A stretch of DNA of 64,000 nucleotides from assembly GCA_016758965.1 (NCBI GenBank), contig JAEPRB010000067.1:109305-173304 (forward strand), given 5' to 3'. Shown in pieces: positions 37,134 through 51,100 of the stretch. The position numbers and the translations under genes are program-made. The stretch comes from Circinella minor (lineage: Eukaryota; Mucoromycota; Mucoromycetes; Mucorales; Lichtheimiaceae). Every line of letters starts with the position of its first letter. The stretch's first letter is position 1. The notes beneath the pieces were generated by a model, which saw only the letters and a program-made list of their open reading frames with translations, had not been told where the DNA came from and ran no database searches.

Positions 37134-39072
37134 ATGAGCAGTAATACTGAATATTATCAATCCCCAACAAGAATGTGGGATAGTATATATGATGAAGATC
37201 CTAATGCTGGACAAGAAGATCCTTTCCTTACTAATCCATTCCCCGATGAAAACGTTACTTTCTTTTGCTATAACTGTGATATGCAAGTGGGAGCCTATCT
37301 TCGAGAAGATTATCAACCTGTATGTGATCGATGCTTTGGTGAATTTATTGAAGTTGTATGTATTCTCTCCCTCTATTCTTTTTTTTTTAATTTTTGCTAA
37401 TGGTAAGATGATCCACTGAATAACGAAAAAAAAAAAAAGCTGATGATAAATTTCTTTTTTATCTGCTTGAATGGATATGTATGTGTTGTGCGGAATATGA
37501 CAAATATTAAAGCAAGAATCTAATGATCCACCAGCATCTTCATCAACAAATAATTCTGGTACTACAGTATTACGACAAGCATCAATAAGACGTTCAGAAA
37601 TACAATCCTCAATAAGAACAGCAGTTAGAAATAATACGAATAGTTTGACAGTACCACCAAGACAAGATACTCAACGTGATCGTGAACAACAACGACAAAA
37701 TGATTTACACGAAATACAACCAGGCGTATCTGTTCGACTACATAATAATAATAGTAAGAATAAACTAGATTTTTTTTTCTCTCTCTTTCTCTTTTTTTTT
37801 TGTTTATTTATTTGTGAATAATGACGAATGATAAATAAATGGGTTCGGTTGTCATATTCATGTTGTGATCCTGAGGTAAAAAAAAAAAAAAAAACACAAA
37901 GTAGGATGATAAACTAAACCTTTCTACCCAACCCCCCCCCAAAAAAATGATTATTTTTTATACAGGAACGAGTAGTAATAATGACATAACAACAGGCTAC
38001 AATAATAATGAAATTGACAATAATAATGATGATTGGTGGGACACAACTCCACCCTCGCTTTCAATAATACCAGCTCCTTCACCATCGCCACCTATAACAA
38101 CTGACCATAGTAACGGTAGACGAAGCAGAAAATGGTGGCAAAAAGTATTTTCTAAACGAAGAAGTTCATCTTCATCAACAACACACGCAACAAATCATGA
38201 TGGTAGTACAAGTGCTGTAAATGGGTAATTTACATATATTTGTTTATTTTGGCAAATCCCGTAAACCAAAAAAAAAAAAATATCTTTACAATACTACACA
38301 ACAAAATGTAAACATCATATCTCTAATAATGTATATTTTTACTATGTAGTCGATTAAGTCAATTTACATCTTCACTAGTACGATTAAAAAGAAATAGAAA
38401 TGCTAGAAGCACCACTTCATTTGTATCTTATCATACAGAGTAAGAAAAATTGATATATTTTAAATATATTTAACCCAATTAAATAAAATATATCCATAAT
38501 GAGAACGAGTTTATTTATTTTATTTATAATGATTTTCTATTTTACGTATATAGAAACGATCAAGATTTTGTACAAGCAAGTTCATCATCTGCAATAGAAA
38601 CATCTCGACCTCATGCATGGCAAGGTATATATATATAAAGAATGAAAGAAAGAATAGTGTCCTTTTTTTTTTTTCGTTTACTTATACATATGAATCATTT
38701 TTTTTTACATCAGATGACGAGGATGAGGCTTGTGCGATTTGTTCAGAAGAGTTATATTCAAAGACCTTACCAGCCGTAAAACTTGTATGTAATCATATAT
38801 TTCATAAAAGTTGTATTGCTCATTGGCTTGAAAGAGATACTACATGTCCATATTGGTAAGTTTATTATTAGCTAAAATATTTTACGTAACATATGGAATG
38901 AAAAAGAGAAAGATATATATATATATATATATAAAGAAGAAGTAATAATAGGTTACTGATTTGAATATACATGAATTCTTTCTTTTTTTCTGTACGTACA
39001 TATCTTTTTTTTATTAGTCGAAATATTTCATACATGTCAGATGCTGAACCTGTTCCTTGTCCTCCACATTGA
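37134..39072 (+). CDS. RING-H2 E3 ubiquitin ligase with N-terminal zinc ribbon
   Basis: Seven exons: 37134-37355, 37513-37753, 37966-38224, 38350-38439, 38554-38624, 38714-38855, 39018-39072; 359 residues, all in phase. The C-terminal RING-H2 ligands are Cys301, Cys304, Cys320, His322, His325, Cys328, Cys339 and Cys342 (CAIC ... CNHIFH ... C ... CPYC), with a conserved Trp (HWL) between; this fold recruits E2 enzymes to transfer ubiquitin. An N-terminal four-cysteine ribbon (Cys45, 48, 64, 67: CYNC ... CDRC) resembles that of the RNF115/RNF126 group. The middle is disordered, with Asn/Asp and Ser/Pro runs and a basic RRSRKWWQKVFSKRR patch. No membrane segment. The final Cys of the RING is split across the last intron. 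Confidence 0.93.
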
Positions 39073-39888
39073 AGAAAAAAAAATTAGAAACAATTATACC
39101 ATCTTCTTATTCTTTAAGCAATAGTGTACATCATCATTCATCACATATATATTATTTGCCTGTTAAATAATATGGTACATAGATATTATTATCTATCTAC
39201 ATCATTATGTATATAAATAGTATAATTATTGACAGCTGGCACATATTTTTTTGTAGCAAAAAATAAATCAATGTAGTTTATTGTCATTACATTATATTAT
39301 TAGTAGTGTAATGTTTGTATGTAATTTGGTACCTTCCCTTTCCACCCATTATACATATTACACTACTACACTAGCAATACATTTTTACAACAATTGTTTA
39401 AAAAACATTTTAAATGTATACACATATTGTATCTATATTTAATACAACTATATTATATGTACATAAAAAAAAAAAACTCCTCCTACACAATCCCTACCTA
39501 TAAATTAGCATATCTTTATACTACTTCATTAGCAACTCCTTTTTTTCTTCTTTCTTTTTATTCATTTTTATTACTTTCCAGTCCCACCAAAACGTTTTCT
39601 CTCATCAATTTAACTTTTTCCCATACTGGGGGTTTTCAGTTTTTATTTTTTACCCCTTATATTTATATGTATATATACACTTGCTCTTAATTCTAACGAA
39701 CCGCAAGGAAGCAACCACAGGCCTATAGGCGAAGGTACCATTAGTCTTCCATCTTAATAAACTTAAATTTTAAACTACATAAAAAAAAAGCTGTCTTTTA
39801 TTCAAAATAGAAAACCTGGGACTCTTTATAAAATTTAAAACGTTTTCATAGTAATATATCTAGACTTTCTGCATCTCATGTAAAACAG

Positions 39889-39907
39889 TCCGGGAACAGG
39901 TCCCGGA
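39889..39907. repeat. GC-rich perfect hairpin
   Basis: TCCGGGA, a 5-base spacer and TCCCGGA form a 7-bp perfect stem in otherwise AT-rich sequence. Role unknown; it could be a transposon remnant or a structured RNA end. Confidence 0.5.
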
Positions 39908-41395
39908 TTAAAAATTATTCCATCTAGTAGATAGAATTCAAAATATTTGTCTATAGATATTTCTTTTTGTCATCATCTTCTCCAATATGAATGAGTATAT
40001 ATATATATATATATATGTGTGCCTTTTTATAAGCTCAAAACAAATATTATCATTTTAAACTATTATAAGAATACATTATTGTCTATTTAATATGGATAGA
40101 GTACAAGGAAAAAAACTTTATTTTGTTATTGTTATTGTTTTATATATGTAGATGTAATTATATTATTTGTCAGGTAAGAAAGAAAAAAAATATTAGAAAT
40201 GTGATTTTTTTTTCTTTATCCAATGAGAATTATCACTCTCGTCGTCTTTATGACATTATTTTTTTTTTCATTGTATTCATTCACAGTGTTCATCAGGTCA
40301 AGATGTCATATCTATTTCAGCTGACATAATATATGTCATTGATAAAACAACTTTTTATCAATAACCTTATCTGCTATTGTTTTTTTTTTATTTCATTTTG
40401 GTATATAAAACATTAGTAGACACTTATTTAGTCTGGGAATTTTATGTTTCCAAATTAAGTCGGACGATCAAAACCTTCTTAATAAGTATGCATAATATGC
40501 CGACTCTAAATATGTGCTGTTAATTCATGTTAGGTGTTACAAAGATGGGTTTCTTTTAGGTTATAAGGAAAGTATATAGAGGGTTTTTTTTTTTTACTTT
40601 GCATTATATTATCTTTGTTATTAGCACTGGTACCACTAAATTGTTATTAACAGTATCAGCTAATACTTTATATTTCTTTTTTTTATTTTATTTCTCTGTG
40701 AAGCAAAGACAATCAATTGATTTATATAAGTTTGATATAGTAGCGTGGGTATCAAAAAAAATGTGTTGTTAAATTTCGGCTTGTGGGTCATTGTTATTAA
40801 CTATTTTGCAACTAATCCCTCTTTCCAAAAAAAGCAAAAAAAGTGCTTGCATAATGTAACACAATTTTATTATTTCTTACGAAGGATTTATAATAATATA
40901 TATCAAATAAAAAAAGCATTCTATAACCATATCACGCTAACATAAGAATTATATATTATGATTTTTATGTTGTGAGAGTGAATGTTTTGCTATGATATAT
41001 TTACATAGAAGAGGGAAAGATGAAGTATATATGTAGTAGTACGTAGATGATGTAAAGATAAAGGTTGGATCCTAACTAAGGAATGTAAACCTTACTTCAT
41101 ATTAATATATAGAAGAAATAGCAGAGAGAATAATAACAGTTTAAAAGCAAGAAATAATATACCATGGTGATGAATGATGTTGTTGCCATGGGATACAAAA
41201 TTGCTAAATGTTTATAAGTTGTCAACGAATTATTACATCATATTTAAAGTTAAGAAATTGGGTTGAAAAAAATAATAATCCCACCTTGCAGATTTACCGA
41301 TAAAAAGAAAATCATGCTGCATCACATGTCCCCCCTAAACGTTGTTGTGTGACTCTTTGAAAACCAAAAGAGCAATCGATCTTGTTTTGACGCGT

Positions 41396-41426
<31 letters not shown>

Positions 41427-41430
41427 TTTC
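41396..41430 (+). repeat. CT microsatellite and T tract upstream of the PDK gene
   Basis: About eleven CT units followed by T and C runs, 250-290 bases before the PDK start codon. Pyrimidine-rich tracts are common in fungal promoters; a promoter role here is inference. Confidence 0.6.
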
Positions 41431-41682
41431 CCCACTTTTTGTTGCTTCGTTTTCCGTTTCTTCTTTTTTTTTTTTTTTACTCTCTTGACAACTTAACTAA
41501 AAGTCCCTCCCTTTTCTAATTCCTTTTAGTTCTTGTTCTTTTTCTCCTCCTTCTTTTTTTTTCTTTCTTTCTTTCTATAACCCATTGCGTTACTCTTTTT
41601 ATGTACATGTATATTCAGAAAAACCAACAACACTAAACTCCTTCATTCATACCCGCTCGAAAGACATAAAAAAACGACAACA

Positions 41683-43888
41683 ATGTTTCAAATCACTCCA
41701 CAACTTTATGATAAAATTAAACACTTTGCTAAATTTCCACAAACAGGTGTTTCACTTCGACAAATGGTTATGTTTGGTAAATATATATATAACCTTTCTT
41801 TTTTTTTTTTTTTTGCGTTTACAATTCGAGAAAAAAACTGAAAAGTGTACAATTGTCGGACCTAAATACTTATTTTATGCCGTTTTGAACTCCCAAATAT
41901 ATAATATATCCGTTTTTAGGTCAAAAACCAACAAAAGGAACAATGTTTAAAGCAAGTCAATTTCTTCATGGTATGTTTATAAAAATTTAAAGTCAAGTTA
42001 CAAAAGAATATATATATATATATGTTATATAATTGTTTGAATTAAATGAAATATGAAATTGAAAATTATCTTAGAGGAATTACCTATAAGACTTGCTCAT
42101 CGTGTTAAAGAACTTGATGAACTTCCAGGACATTTATGTGATATGCCATCTATTATAAAAGTTAAAAACTGGTATGCACAATCATTCAAGGTAACCTATT
42201 TACCAGGATGGAAAAGTGTGGAGGGGGAAAAAAGGAGAAGAGAGCAAAGGGAAATATGATTAGAGAGAGAGAGCAAATAATAAAAAATATTTTGTTATAA
42301 AAAATTTTAGGATCTTCTTGATTTACCACCTCCACAATTAACTAGTATGATGAAAGAAAGAATTAAACATGCATCACAAAAAAATAATTTTAAAGCATAT
42401 CAAGCAAGTGTTCCAAATCCTGCTTTAAGATCAGTACCACCACCTGCACATACAAATCTTCATCCAGTAACACCTATTGGACATCGGTATGTAATATGTT
42501 TTTTTCTTTTTCTTGTAGTTCTTATTACTATGTTTACAAAATAATTAAAATTTCTCATCAATTTTAAACAAGTATAGTTATTATACCAATGTAGAAGAAA
42601 TTGATTGTTCTCCTGAAGTAATTACATATACTGATAATTTTGTTAAAGCGATTGAAACAATTAAGACACGACATGATCCAGTTGTTACGACCGTGGGTAA
42701 ATTTATCTTTTTATTATTATTATTATTATTATTTATACGTCGCGAAAAAAAAAAAAAAAAAAAAAAAAAAAGGGAAGCACAAGTTAAAGAGAACTATTAA
42801 TAAGAACAAAAGGGAATTACAAAAAATACTATTTATTTCTCATCATGTGATGATGACAATTTCTTTTTTTTTTTTTCTCATGAATTTTTTCTTTTATAGC
42901 TCAAGGTATATTGGAATATAAAGAAAGACGTAAAAGTCATAATATAGATACAGATATACAACAATTTTTGGATCGATTTTATATGTCACGTATTGGAATT
43001 CGAATGCTTATAGGACAACATTCAGCACTTTATCGTGGACCTCCAAGAAGTGATTATGTTGGTGTCATATGTGTTTCTACGAATATTAAAGAAATTGTTC
43101 AAGATGCAGTAGCTAATGCTCGATATATATGTGAAGATTATTATGGATTATTTAAAGCACCTGAAGTAGAAATTTATTGTCCAGGAGATATACAATTTAT
43201 GTATGTTCCTTCTCATTTAAATCATATGCTTTTTGAATTACTTAAAAATTCACTTCGAGCTGTAGTGGAAAATTTTGGTGTGGATTATGAGGATGAATAT
43301 CCTCCAGTTAAAGTATCCATTGCTCATGGAAAAGAAGATATTACAATAAAAATTTCAGATGAAGGAGGAGGTGTTCCAAGATCAGGCATTCCACTCGTTT
43401 GGACATATATGGTAAAAGACAACTCTTTTTTTTTTTTTTTAAGTGTCAAAAGTTAATATATATATATATATGATAATTGATATTGTTATTCTTATTTAGT
43501 ATACAACAGCACAAGCTCAAGATTTAGATCCAGAATATAATAAATCAGATTTCAAGGCACCTATGGCTGGTTTTGGATATGGTTTACCTATTTCTCGTCT
43601 GGTAAAACTAATATAAAAATGAAAGAAAGAGAGAATAATTGATATTGATATTAATATTATATTATATTATATTATTATAGTATGCAAGATATTTTGGTGG
43701 TGACCTTAAACTTATTTCTATGGAAGGGTGAGTTACGTAAAAAAAAAAAAAAAACATATATATTAAATATTTGGAGAATGATATAAAAGTTAATTAATAT
43801 TATATTTTTTATATACGTATTTAGTTATGGGATGGATGCATATATTCATTTAAATCGATTATCTAATAGTGATGAACCATTATTATAA
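41683..43888 (+). CDS. Mitochondrial pyruvate dehydrogenase kinase (PDK/BCKDK family)
   Basis: Nine exons: 41683-41776, 41920-41970, 42075-42190, 42311-42486, 42578-42696, 42900-43411, 43500-43601, 43681-43727, 43825-43888; 426 residues, all in phase. It phosphorylates and shuts down the E1 subunit of the pyruvate dehydrogenase complex. Visible family marks are the N-terminal KFPQTGVSLRQMVMFG and IRLAHRV-ELDELP blocks, FLDRFYMSRIGIRMLIGQH with the conserved phospho-acceptor-like His, and the GHKL ATP site: N-box LFELLKNSLRA (Glu298, Asn302), G1 box DEGGGVP (Asp339-Pro345), GFGYGLP (380-386) and the C-terminal YFGGDL. Although in the histidine-kinase fold, these enzymes phosphorylate serine. 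No long presequence is visible before the domain. Confidence 0.97.
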
Positions 43889-44005
43889 ATACATTAATAA
43901 ATTATTATATTCTGTTCTACTATTAATAAATTTTTAAAACAAAAATTCCCTTCCCCCCTCCCCCCCCCTTTTAAGTATACGCGTTTCCTTTTTCTTATTA
44001 ATATA

Positions 44006-44502
44006 ATGGCAGACGATCAAGAACGTGAATCATTTAAACCAGTTAAATATTTTTTATTATTATTATTATTATTTATTTTTATATTCTATGCATCAAAGAA
44101 ATTCTAAATGATTTCATTTATTTATAGGAAACCATTAATGGTATTTTTAAAGCAAGTTGGAAAGATTCTGGTACTCGATGTATGTAAAAACTTTTAACAA
44201 TTAATAAAAAAAAAAAAAGATGTATTTATTTATTTATTTTTTCTTATATATATATATATTAAAGCAAACCAACAAGCAGTACTTCTTTCTTGTGAATTTT
44301 TAAGACTTTTTACAACTGGTAAAAAATAAAAATAATTAAATCAATTTACTTGTATATAGATACTATTATTAAATTGAATTATATATATATATATATAGAG
44401 GCTATTCATCGTTCAGCAGAACAAGTAACTGATACGGATGAAAATACAATTAATGCTGAACATTTAGAACGTTCTTTAACACAATTATTATTAGACTTTT
44501 AA
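44006..44502 (+). CDS. MHF2: CENP-X / MHF2 histone-fold protein
   Basis: Four exons: 44006-44041, 44128-44179, 44265-44318, 44399-44502; 81 residues, the usual size of CENP-X. Key text: ETINGIFKASWKDSGTRS, LLSCEFLRLFTTEAIHRSA and the diagnostic C-terminus LERSLTQLLLDF. CENP-X pairs with CENP-S (MHF1) as a histone-fold complex that works at the inner kinetochore (CENP-T-W-S-X) and with the FANCM helicase at stalled forks. The start is 117 bp after the PDK stop codon on the same strand. The first donor is GTTAAA, a weaker form than its neighbours. Confidence 0.92.
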
Positions 44503-44737
44503 AGTAAAAACGCAATAGCAAAAGAATATAAACTTTATACATTTTTTTTTTAAAAAAAAAAAAGAAAGAAAGAAAGAGAAAGAGAGAAAAGTAGCTTTTT
44601 TTTTGATGTTATGTATAAATGTAATATGTAAATATATATATAATGAATGGATGAATGAATGAATTGTATCTAGTTTTTATATATTATTAGACACTTTTTT
44701 TTTTTTTTTTTTTTGGTTGTTGATTAAATGTGCATTT

Positions 44738-45421
44738 TTAAAAGCTTTGTTGATCGTTATTGTTATCATTACTATTATTATTCAATTGAAATTGTTGTTG
44801 ACCTCCCTGCGGTTCAATAATAGTTGTTTGTTGTTGTGGGGTATAAGACATTGTTGAAGATGAATCTGACATCATCATATGGAATTGGTTAGATACAAAA
44901 GTTTGTTGTTGTTGTTGTTGTACATGCTGTTGTGGTGAATTTGGATGCGAAGTATTATTATTATGCGGTGAATGAGATGATGTTTGTTGTTGTTGTATAA
45001 TCGGACCAGCGATGTTAAAATTTGGATATACAGTTGCTGTTGTTTCCGATGATAATTGTTGTTTGGATAATGATGGTGATGATATAGTAGTACTACTAGT
45101 AGTAGTAGTAGATAATGGTTCATGAATTTTTTCATGTTTTTTTAATGATCGAGCATGATAATAAGCTTTTCCACAACCTTTGGCTTCACAAATATAAGGA
45201 CGAACATTGGAATGTGTTTTTATATGAGTTGTTAATGAATCAGGGCGTGAAAATCGTTTTTCACATCCTGTAATCGTACATACAAAAGGTCTTTCACCTG
45301 TATGAGTTCGTAAATGATTATACATTTTATGTCTTTTTGTAAATGGTTTTTGATTTCTTGGACATCCTTCCCATTCACAACTATATTTTGCCTATTAAAG
45401 TATTTTGTTTAGTTCCTTTTG

Positions 45422-45453
<32 letters not shown>

Positions 45454-47668
45454 TATATAGAATTAAGTTTACCTTGCCACTACCAACATGTGTTTCTCCA
45501 ATATGACTAATAAGTTCTTGTAATCCATTAAATTTTTTTCCACACTCTTTCCATAAACATTGATGATGCGCTTGTTGTAAAGCATTATTCGTCACATCAC
45601 CTTCATTATTAAAACTAGTAGATTTTATTGCTGCTGTTGATGATGATGATGATTCTGCTGATTCATTCTTAATATGAATAGAATCATTTTCTTGTTGACC
45701 AACAAATTGACAATTTGAAGAATTATTCTTTTCATCTTTTTTTGAATCCATTATCATCATCATTTGTTGTTGTTCATCTATATTCGTTGCTATTGTTGAA
45801 GAAGAAGTTAAAGATAAAGATCGACTTGACATAATAGGTTCTTCTTCTTTTACTTGAGGACTATTTTGTAATGATCCTGATCGTTTTTCTTGTTCAAGTT
45901 CAACTAATCGAGCAATTAATTCATCTCGTGACATGGATTCATATTTTTTAGATGATATAGATAATGATGATGAAGACCCAATTGTATTTTTTTTACTACG
46001 TCGACCACGACCTCGAGTACCCTTTGATGATGTTGAATGATTTTTTAAACCAAGTTCTGCAGGTGTGGGTGGAGGAGGTAATGTTAATGAACCTAATGCT
46101 TGTCGATGTTGTTCTTTAATCAATCGTTTGACTGTAATTGGTTTATTGGTTTCATTATTATTATTATTATTGTTATCCATAGTATTATGATTCGTACTAA
46201 GAATACCAGTAGCAGCGGATGAAGAAAATAAAGATGGCGTCATAGGTGATCCAGTTCCACCAGGTGTTGATGCATTACTATTGTTACTAAATGAATGATC
46301 AAAACTCATTCGTTGATCATCTAATAATATAGTAGCAGTATGTGGCATTTCAAAATTAATTCCTTTAAATGTACTAGCTGTTGCAGGAATATTTAAATGA
46401 GTTGGAAATGGACTTGACATTGTATGTCTTCTTGCTTTTTTTCTTGAAATATGTTGTTGTTGTTCAAGTAAGGTTGTATCATTGGATAATGGATGCTTTT
46501 GAGAATGTGACTGATTTAATATTAGCATATTATTATTATTATTACTATTATTATTATTGTTATCATGTGTTTGTGTTTGTGTCACCGTATTTGCCGTATT
46601 AGTGTTATTTGATTGCATTGATAAAATCGGCTGTCCTTGTTGCTGAGATGATGGCGAGATAACAAATTGTTGTTGTTGATCAGTTTGATTATTATGACTC
46701 GTTTCATCATTATTTTGATTATTATTGGATGAATTAAATTGATTGGAAGAAATACTAGGATGGAACCCAGCTACTATTGCATTTTGTGCAGCTGCTACTG
46801 CAACAACTGTATTATTATCATGTTGATGATGTTGATGATGTTCCATTGGTGTATGTTGTTGAGATATTGGAGGAGTAGATAATGATGGAGGTTGTTCAAC
46901 ACTTGGTGAACTATTTATCATTTCTTGAATTAATTGTTGATGATGTACAGGAGTTTGAGGTTGTGATTGAGGATCCTGTTGTTGTTGTTGTTGTTGTTGT
47001 TGTTGAGAATGATGATGAAATTGTTGTTGATAAAGTGGTGAAGGTAATGGAGTACTATGATTACTATGATTATGATTATTATTATTTATTAAACTATCCA
47101 TTAATGCTAATCCTTGATCGATTGGATTCGTAGGTGATGGTTGTGTGGATGATGATTGAAGTGACGGTGGAGGCATATGAGTAGTAGACTATTATATATA
47201 TATACCATTAGTCATAATGAAACGAAAAAAAAAAATACAAATTCAGTCAAACATGAAATATCTATATACCTGTTGTTCTTGAGATTGTTGTAAATTTAAA
47301 GTCTCATTAGAATTATGAATTATTGACACATTATTCATGGAAGGATCACCACTCGTCGTATTATTGTTATTATTATTATCATGATTCGGTTGTTGTAATG
47401 ACTGCTGTTGTTGTTGTTGTTGTGACATTGTTATTATATTTTGTGGTAATGAATGTTCTTGTCCGAGATTAGTTTGTTGTTGTTGTTGTTGTTGTTCTGG
47501 ACTAAGAATGGTATTATTGTTTCGTTCACCGCCATTGTGTTGTGCCAAGACTGAAACGGTACTCGTCAAATTGTTATTGACAGTTTTGACATGAGAATCA
47601 AATAATTGGTTTTCTGAAGTCATGAATGGTTGTTGTTGTTGTTGTTGTTGCTGATGGTTCTTCAGCAT
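44738..47668 (-). CDS. GLI/ZIC-like C2H2 zinc-finger transcription factor with Gln/Asn runs
   Basis: Three exons on the minus strand: 47668-47270, 47188-45473, 45391-44738; 922 residues, both introns in phase. Four C2H2 fingers sit at about residues 677-795: the first (CLWKECGKKF ... HIGETH), then CEWEGC ... HLRTH, CTITGC ... HIKTH and CEAKGC ... HEKIH, with TGERPF and Cys-x4-Cys spacing as in GLI/ZIC/GLIS factors; the first intron-split pair resembles GLI fingers 1 and 2. The rest is disordered with many polyQ and polyN runs, plus a basic SRKKARRH stretch likely to serve in nuclear import. I start at ATG 47668; the longer frame upstream begins with a non-ATG codon. Target genes unknown. It is divergent from the Mlp1/TPR gene (472 bp between starts). 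Confidence 0.9.
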
Positions 47669-48140
47669 AATTGTGGTTTTGTTTCTTTTCAGGCACAAAT
47701 ATATATCACAAGAAAAAAGAAAAAAAAAAGATATATAAAGCGGGGAATATTTTTTTTTCTTGGGGGAGATAGAGAGAAAGAAAGAAAGGTGGGGGGTAAG
47801 GGAAGGGAGGAGAAAGGAGGATTACTTTTTACTTTATATTTAAAATCTTTTTTTTTTCCGTCTGTGTACCGTTTTTTATGTGTATGTGTTATGTGTGGAG
47901 GAAGAAGGGGGGGGGAATAAATAGGTTTTTTCGAGAACAAAAAAATAAAATAAAGAGAAACCTTTTTGGTGTCAAAGTGAAATCCCCCATTCAGAAAATT
48001 GTACTTTACAAAAAAAAGTTAGTTGTGACTTGCTTTTTTGAATTGCGTTGTTGGAAACCCACACATTTTCTTTTTTAACACAGCATAGCATTAATAGTTT
48101 CCCTCTTCGCGTTTCTCCCCCCCCCACATAAAAAATAATA
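47669..48140. other. Shared divergent upstream region (zinc finger / Mlp1-TPR)
   Basis: Contains purine-rich runs (GAGAGAAAGAAAG, GGGGGG-type) and a C-run just before the Mlp1/TPR start. It must contain both promoters; no specific site is assigned. Confidence 0.5.
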
Positions 48141-51100
48141 ATGTCTTCGTCACCTCCACCAGCAACTACTGCTGTTGACGAACATCAAAGTAAATTATTA
48201 TTATTATTATTTTTTTTTTTGGATAAAGAAAAAAGCTATAGATTGTTTTTATTTATTTATATATTTTTATTTATTTAGACATTCAGGAGAACGAAAATAA
48301 TAATGATAATACAATGGATACGAAAGTGACACCAACAACTGTAACACCACCACCAAAAGAATCTTCTATGCCTGCTCATAATGATACAGAAGAAACAACT
48401 ATTCCTTCAACAACAATTAAAGAGTCAGAAATAACCATATCAGAAACATTGACTGAACCACAAACTGAAGCACCATCGACGGAATCTTGTTCTGTTGAAA
48501 AAGAAGAAAATACACCTCAACCTCAATGTAAAAAAAAAAAAAAAAAAAAATAATTAAAACACCCAGTTTCTTTAACAAATGGTTAAAATAATTTGAACTA
48601 AAAATAGATGAGATAAAACTTTTATATAGACGATGTCATTACGGAAGAATATGATTCTAATCAACGACAAGTGAATGATTTAATTGCTTCATTACGTTTA
48701 GAACTTTTAACTTCAAGAAGTACGTATCTATATGTTTAAAAATTACTTTTTTTTTTCTCATTCTTTAATTAACAGTTTCTGTTTTTTTTTTTTAAAAAAA
48801 AAAAATGAATTAATTAGGTGAAACGGCAACACTTAAAAGTAAAGTTAATAAATTGACAGTGGAAAATATGGACTTGACAATCAAAAATAAAAGTATTAAC
48901 AGCTTTGAAACTGCAAATAAGGTAAAGGGAAAGATGAAATATTAATTAATCACCATTTTTTTTTCTATTTATTATTTCTATATTTTAATACTAATAAATA
49001 ATAAATATTAGCTTCAAATGGATCAAATGGAAGAACGATTGACCAATCTCAAACAAAAAGAATCAGAATATCATCAACGAATTCTTGAATTAGAACATGA
49101 ACAAAGTTTATTAAAAGATCAAAAGGTAATAAAAAAATATTTTCAATGTTGTTTTTTTTTTAAGAATATATAAATCTAATGAATTCCTATTCAATAGCAA
49201 AAACAATACCACGATCATGTTGCAGAAACGATGAATTTGAAAAAAGAACGTGATACTTTTGCTGAAAAACTCAATAAGGTTCAATTAGAATTATCAAAAA
49301 CAGTAGCAGAATCCAAATCAACAAAAGCTGAACAAAAAACGTTAGAACGACGATGTAATCAACTTGAATTGGATCGAATGGGGGATGCAAAAGCACATGA
49401 AGATATGATTGCTATTTATGAAAAACAACAAAAAGAAAATCAACTTCAACTTGAAAAATATATTGGAGCAGAAGCACGCGCTCGTCAAGAAGTCATTCAA
49501 ATTGAAGAACGTTTACAAAAAGAGAATGATGATTTAAAACAAAAATTAGTTGAAACTGAAGATCGATTAAGTATTATTCGTTTACGTAGTAGTAATAATA
49601 ATGATGGATCATCCCCTACTCAACAACGTACGACAACACTTCCTGATGGTCGACAAAGTAATTTAATTCAATTAATGCGACAATATGAAGAAGGTGGCAA
49701 GAGTTGGGAATGTATTTATGAAGATTATTTTGAATTGAAGGATGCACATATTAGAGCTGTATCTCATGCTGAATCGATGCGATCCACCAATGAACAATTA
49801 ATGCGTGAACAAAGAGATAAAGAACAACGCTATCGTCGTATGGAAATTGAACATCGTCGATTATATACTGAAACTGAATCTGTTCGTGAACGTGCAAGAC
49901 GAGCTGAAGCTGCACAAGAAGAAAATGAAAAAGTGGTAATATATATATATATATATATATATATTACATTATTTTAACAAACATTTCTAATAATCATTCT
50001 TTTTTGTTAGGTGGCAACGCTTAATGATAAAATTCAAGAACTTCAACGTAAAAATAATGATTTGGACAAATCATTAAATGAAGTAGCTCATCAATTACGA
50101 TATCTTATTCAAGATGTTGAAAGTCGAAATGAATTATTACCACCCGGTGTAAAAAGTTCATCCGATTTAATACGATTTGCTACAAGTCAAGATCCTGATT
50201 TTAATCAAGAAGAACTTGTATTCAAAAATATTTCTGAACTTCAAGAACAAAATCAAAAATTATTAGAACGTATTCGAAAATTGGAAGAGCAAGTGAAAGA
50301 AAAGACACATCTCGCAGAACAATTACGACGTGAGGAAATTGGAAATAAAGAAAAGTATACACAAACCATGAATGAGGCAAAAGATACAATTAATGAACTT
50401 AATTATAATGTTGTCACACTTGAACGAAGGTAAGAAATAATAATGTTAGGATTTTTATTTTTATTTTTGTCTGTGAGGAAAAGCAAGAGTTATTTATATC
50501 TATAAATTTAATATATTATTAGACTCGAGAATACTATAAAACAACGTGATATCTACAAATTGGGTAGATCTGACGTACATGATGACTCACATAATAACAA
50601 TATACCCAACAACAATAACACAGAAACCACTCAACAAGATACATCATCCACCGAACAATCACAAGAACCACCAACAGGAAACATTGAAGATGAAGCATAT
50701 CGATATGCAATGCAACAAAATATGAAACAACTTCAAACAGAACTTCAAGAAGCACAAACAGCTGCATCCGCTTCCAATGCTCGACTCAAAATCACTGAAT
50801 CCGAAATTGCCAACTTGCGAAAAGAATGTCAAAACTTGCTTCGATCGCAAGCATTACGTTCTTCGGATGTTAAAAATCTTCGTACACGGAATGCTGAATT
50901 GGAACGTCTTTTAGCTGATAATGAACAACATTTAACAAATTATGCAAAGGATGTGAACACTTATCGTGAACAACAAGAAACATTACGTGCCGAAAACATT
51001 ACTTTACGTAGTCAATTGGATTTCAGTGATGGATTGTATAAACGAGTGATTGAAGAAAATAAAGGATTATCATTACGTTGTACGAATTTAACTACTTTGT

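Larger units (their letters stand above)
39073..41682. other. Gene-free AT-rich region
   Basis: A 2.6-kb spacer upstream of the pyruvate dehydrogenase kinase gene. It contains T-rich tracts, a small perfect hairpin at 39889-39907 and a pyrimidine tract at 41396-41430. No coding text recognised. Confidence 0.5.

Noticed and set aside
42640..42921. 93-codon frame across a PDK intron with a poly-Lys run
   Set aside because: It reads through the intron 42697-42899; the spliced product matches the kinase family and this frame does not.
46381..47133. Plus-strand frames with polyTyr or polyVal runs
   Set aside because: They are antisense shadows of polyN and polyQ codon runs in the zinc-finger gene.
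47669..47698. Ten-codon longer start for the zinc-finger protein
   Set aside because: The upstream start codon would be TTG; the first ATG in frame is at 47668.
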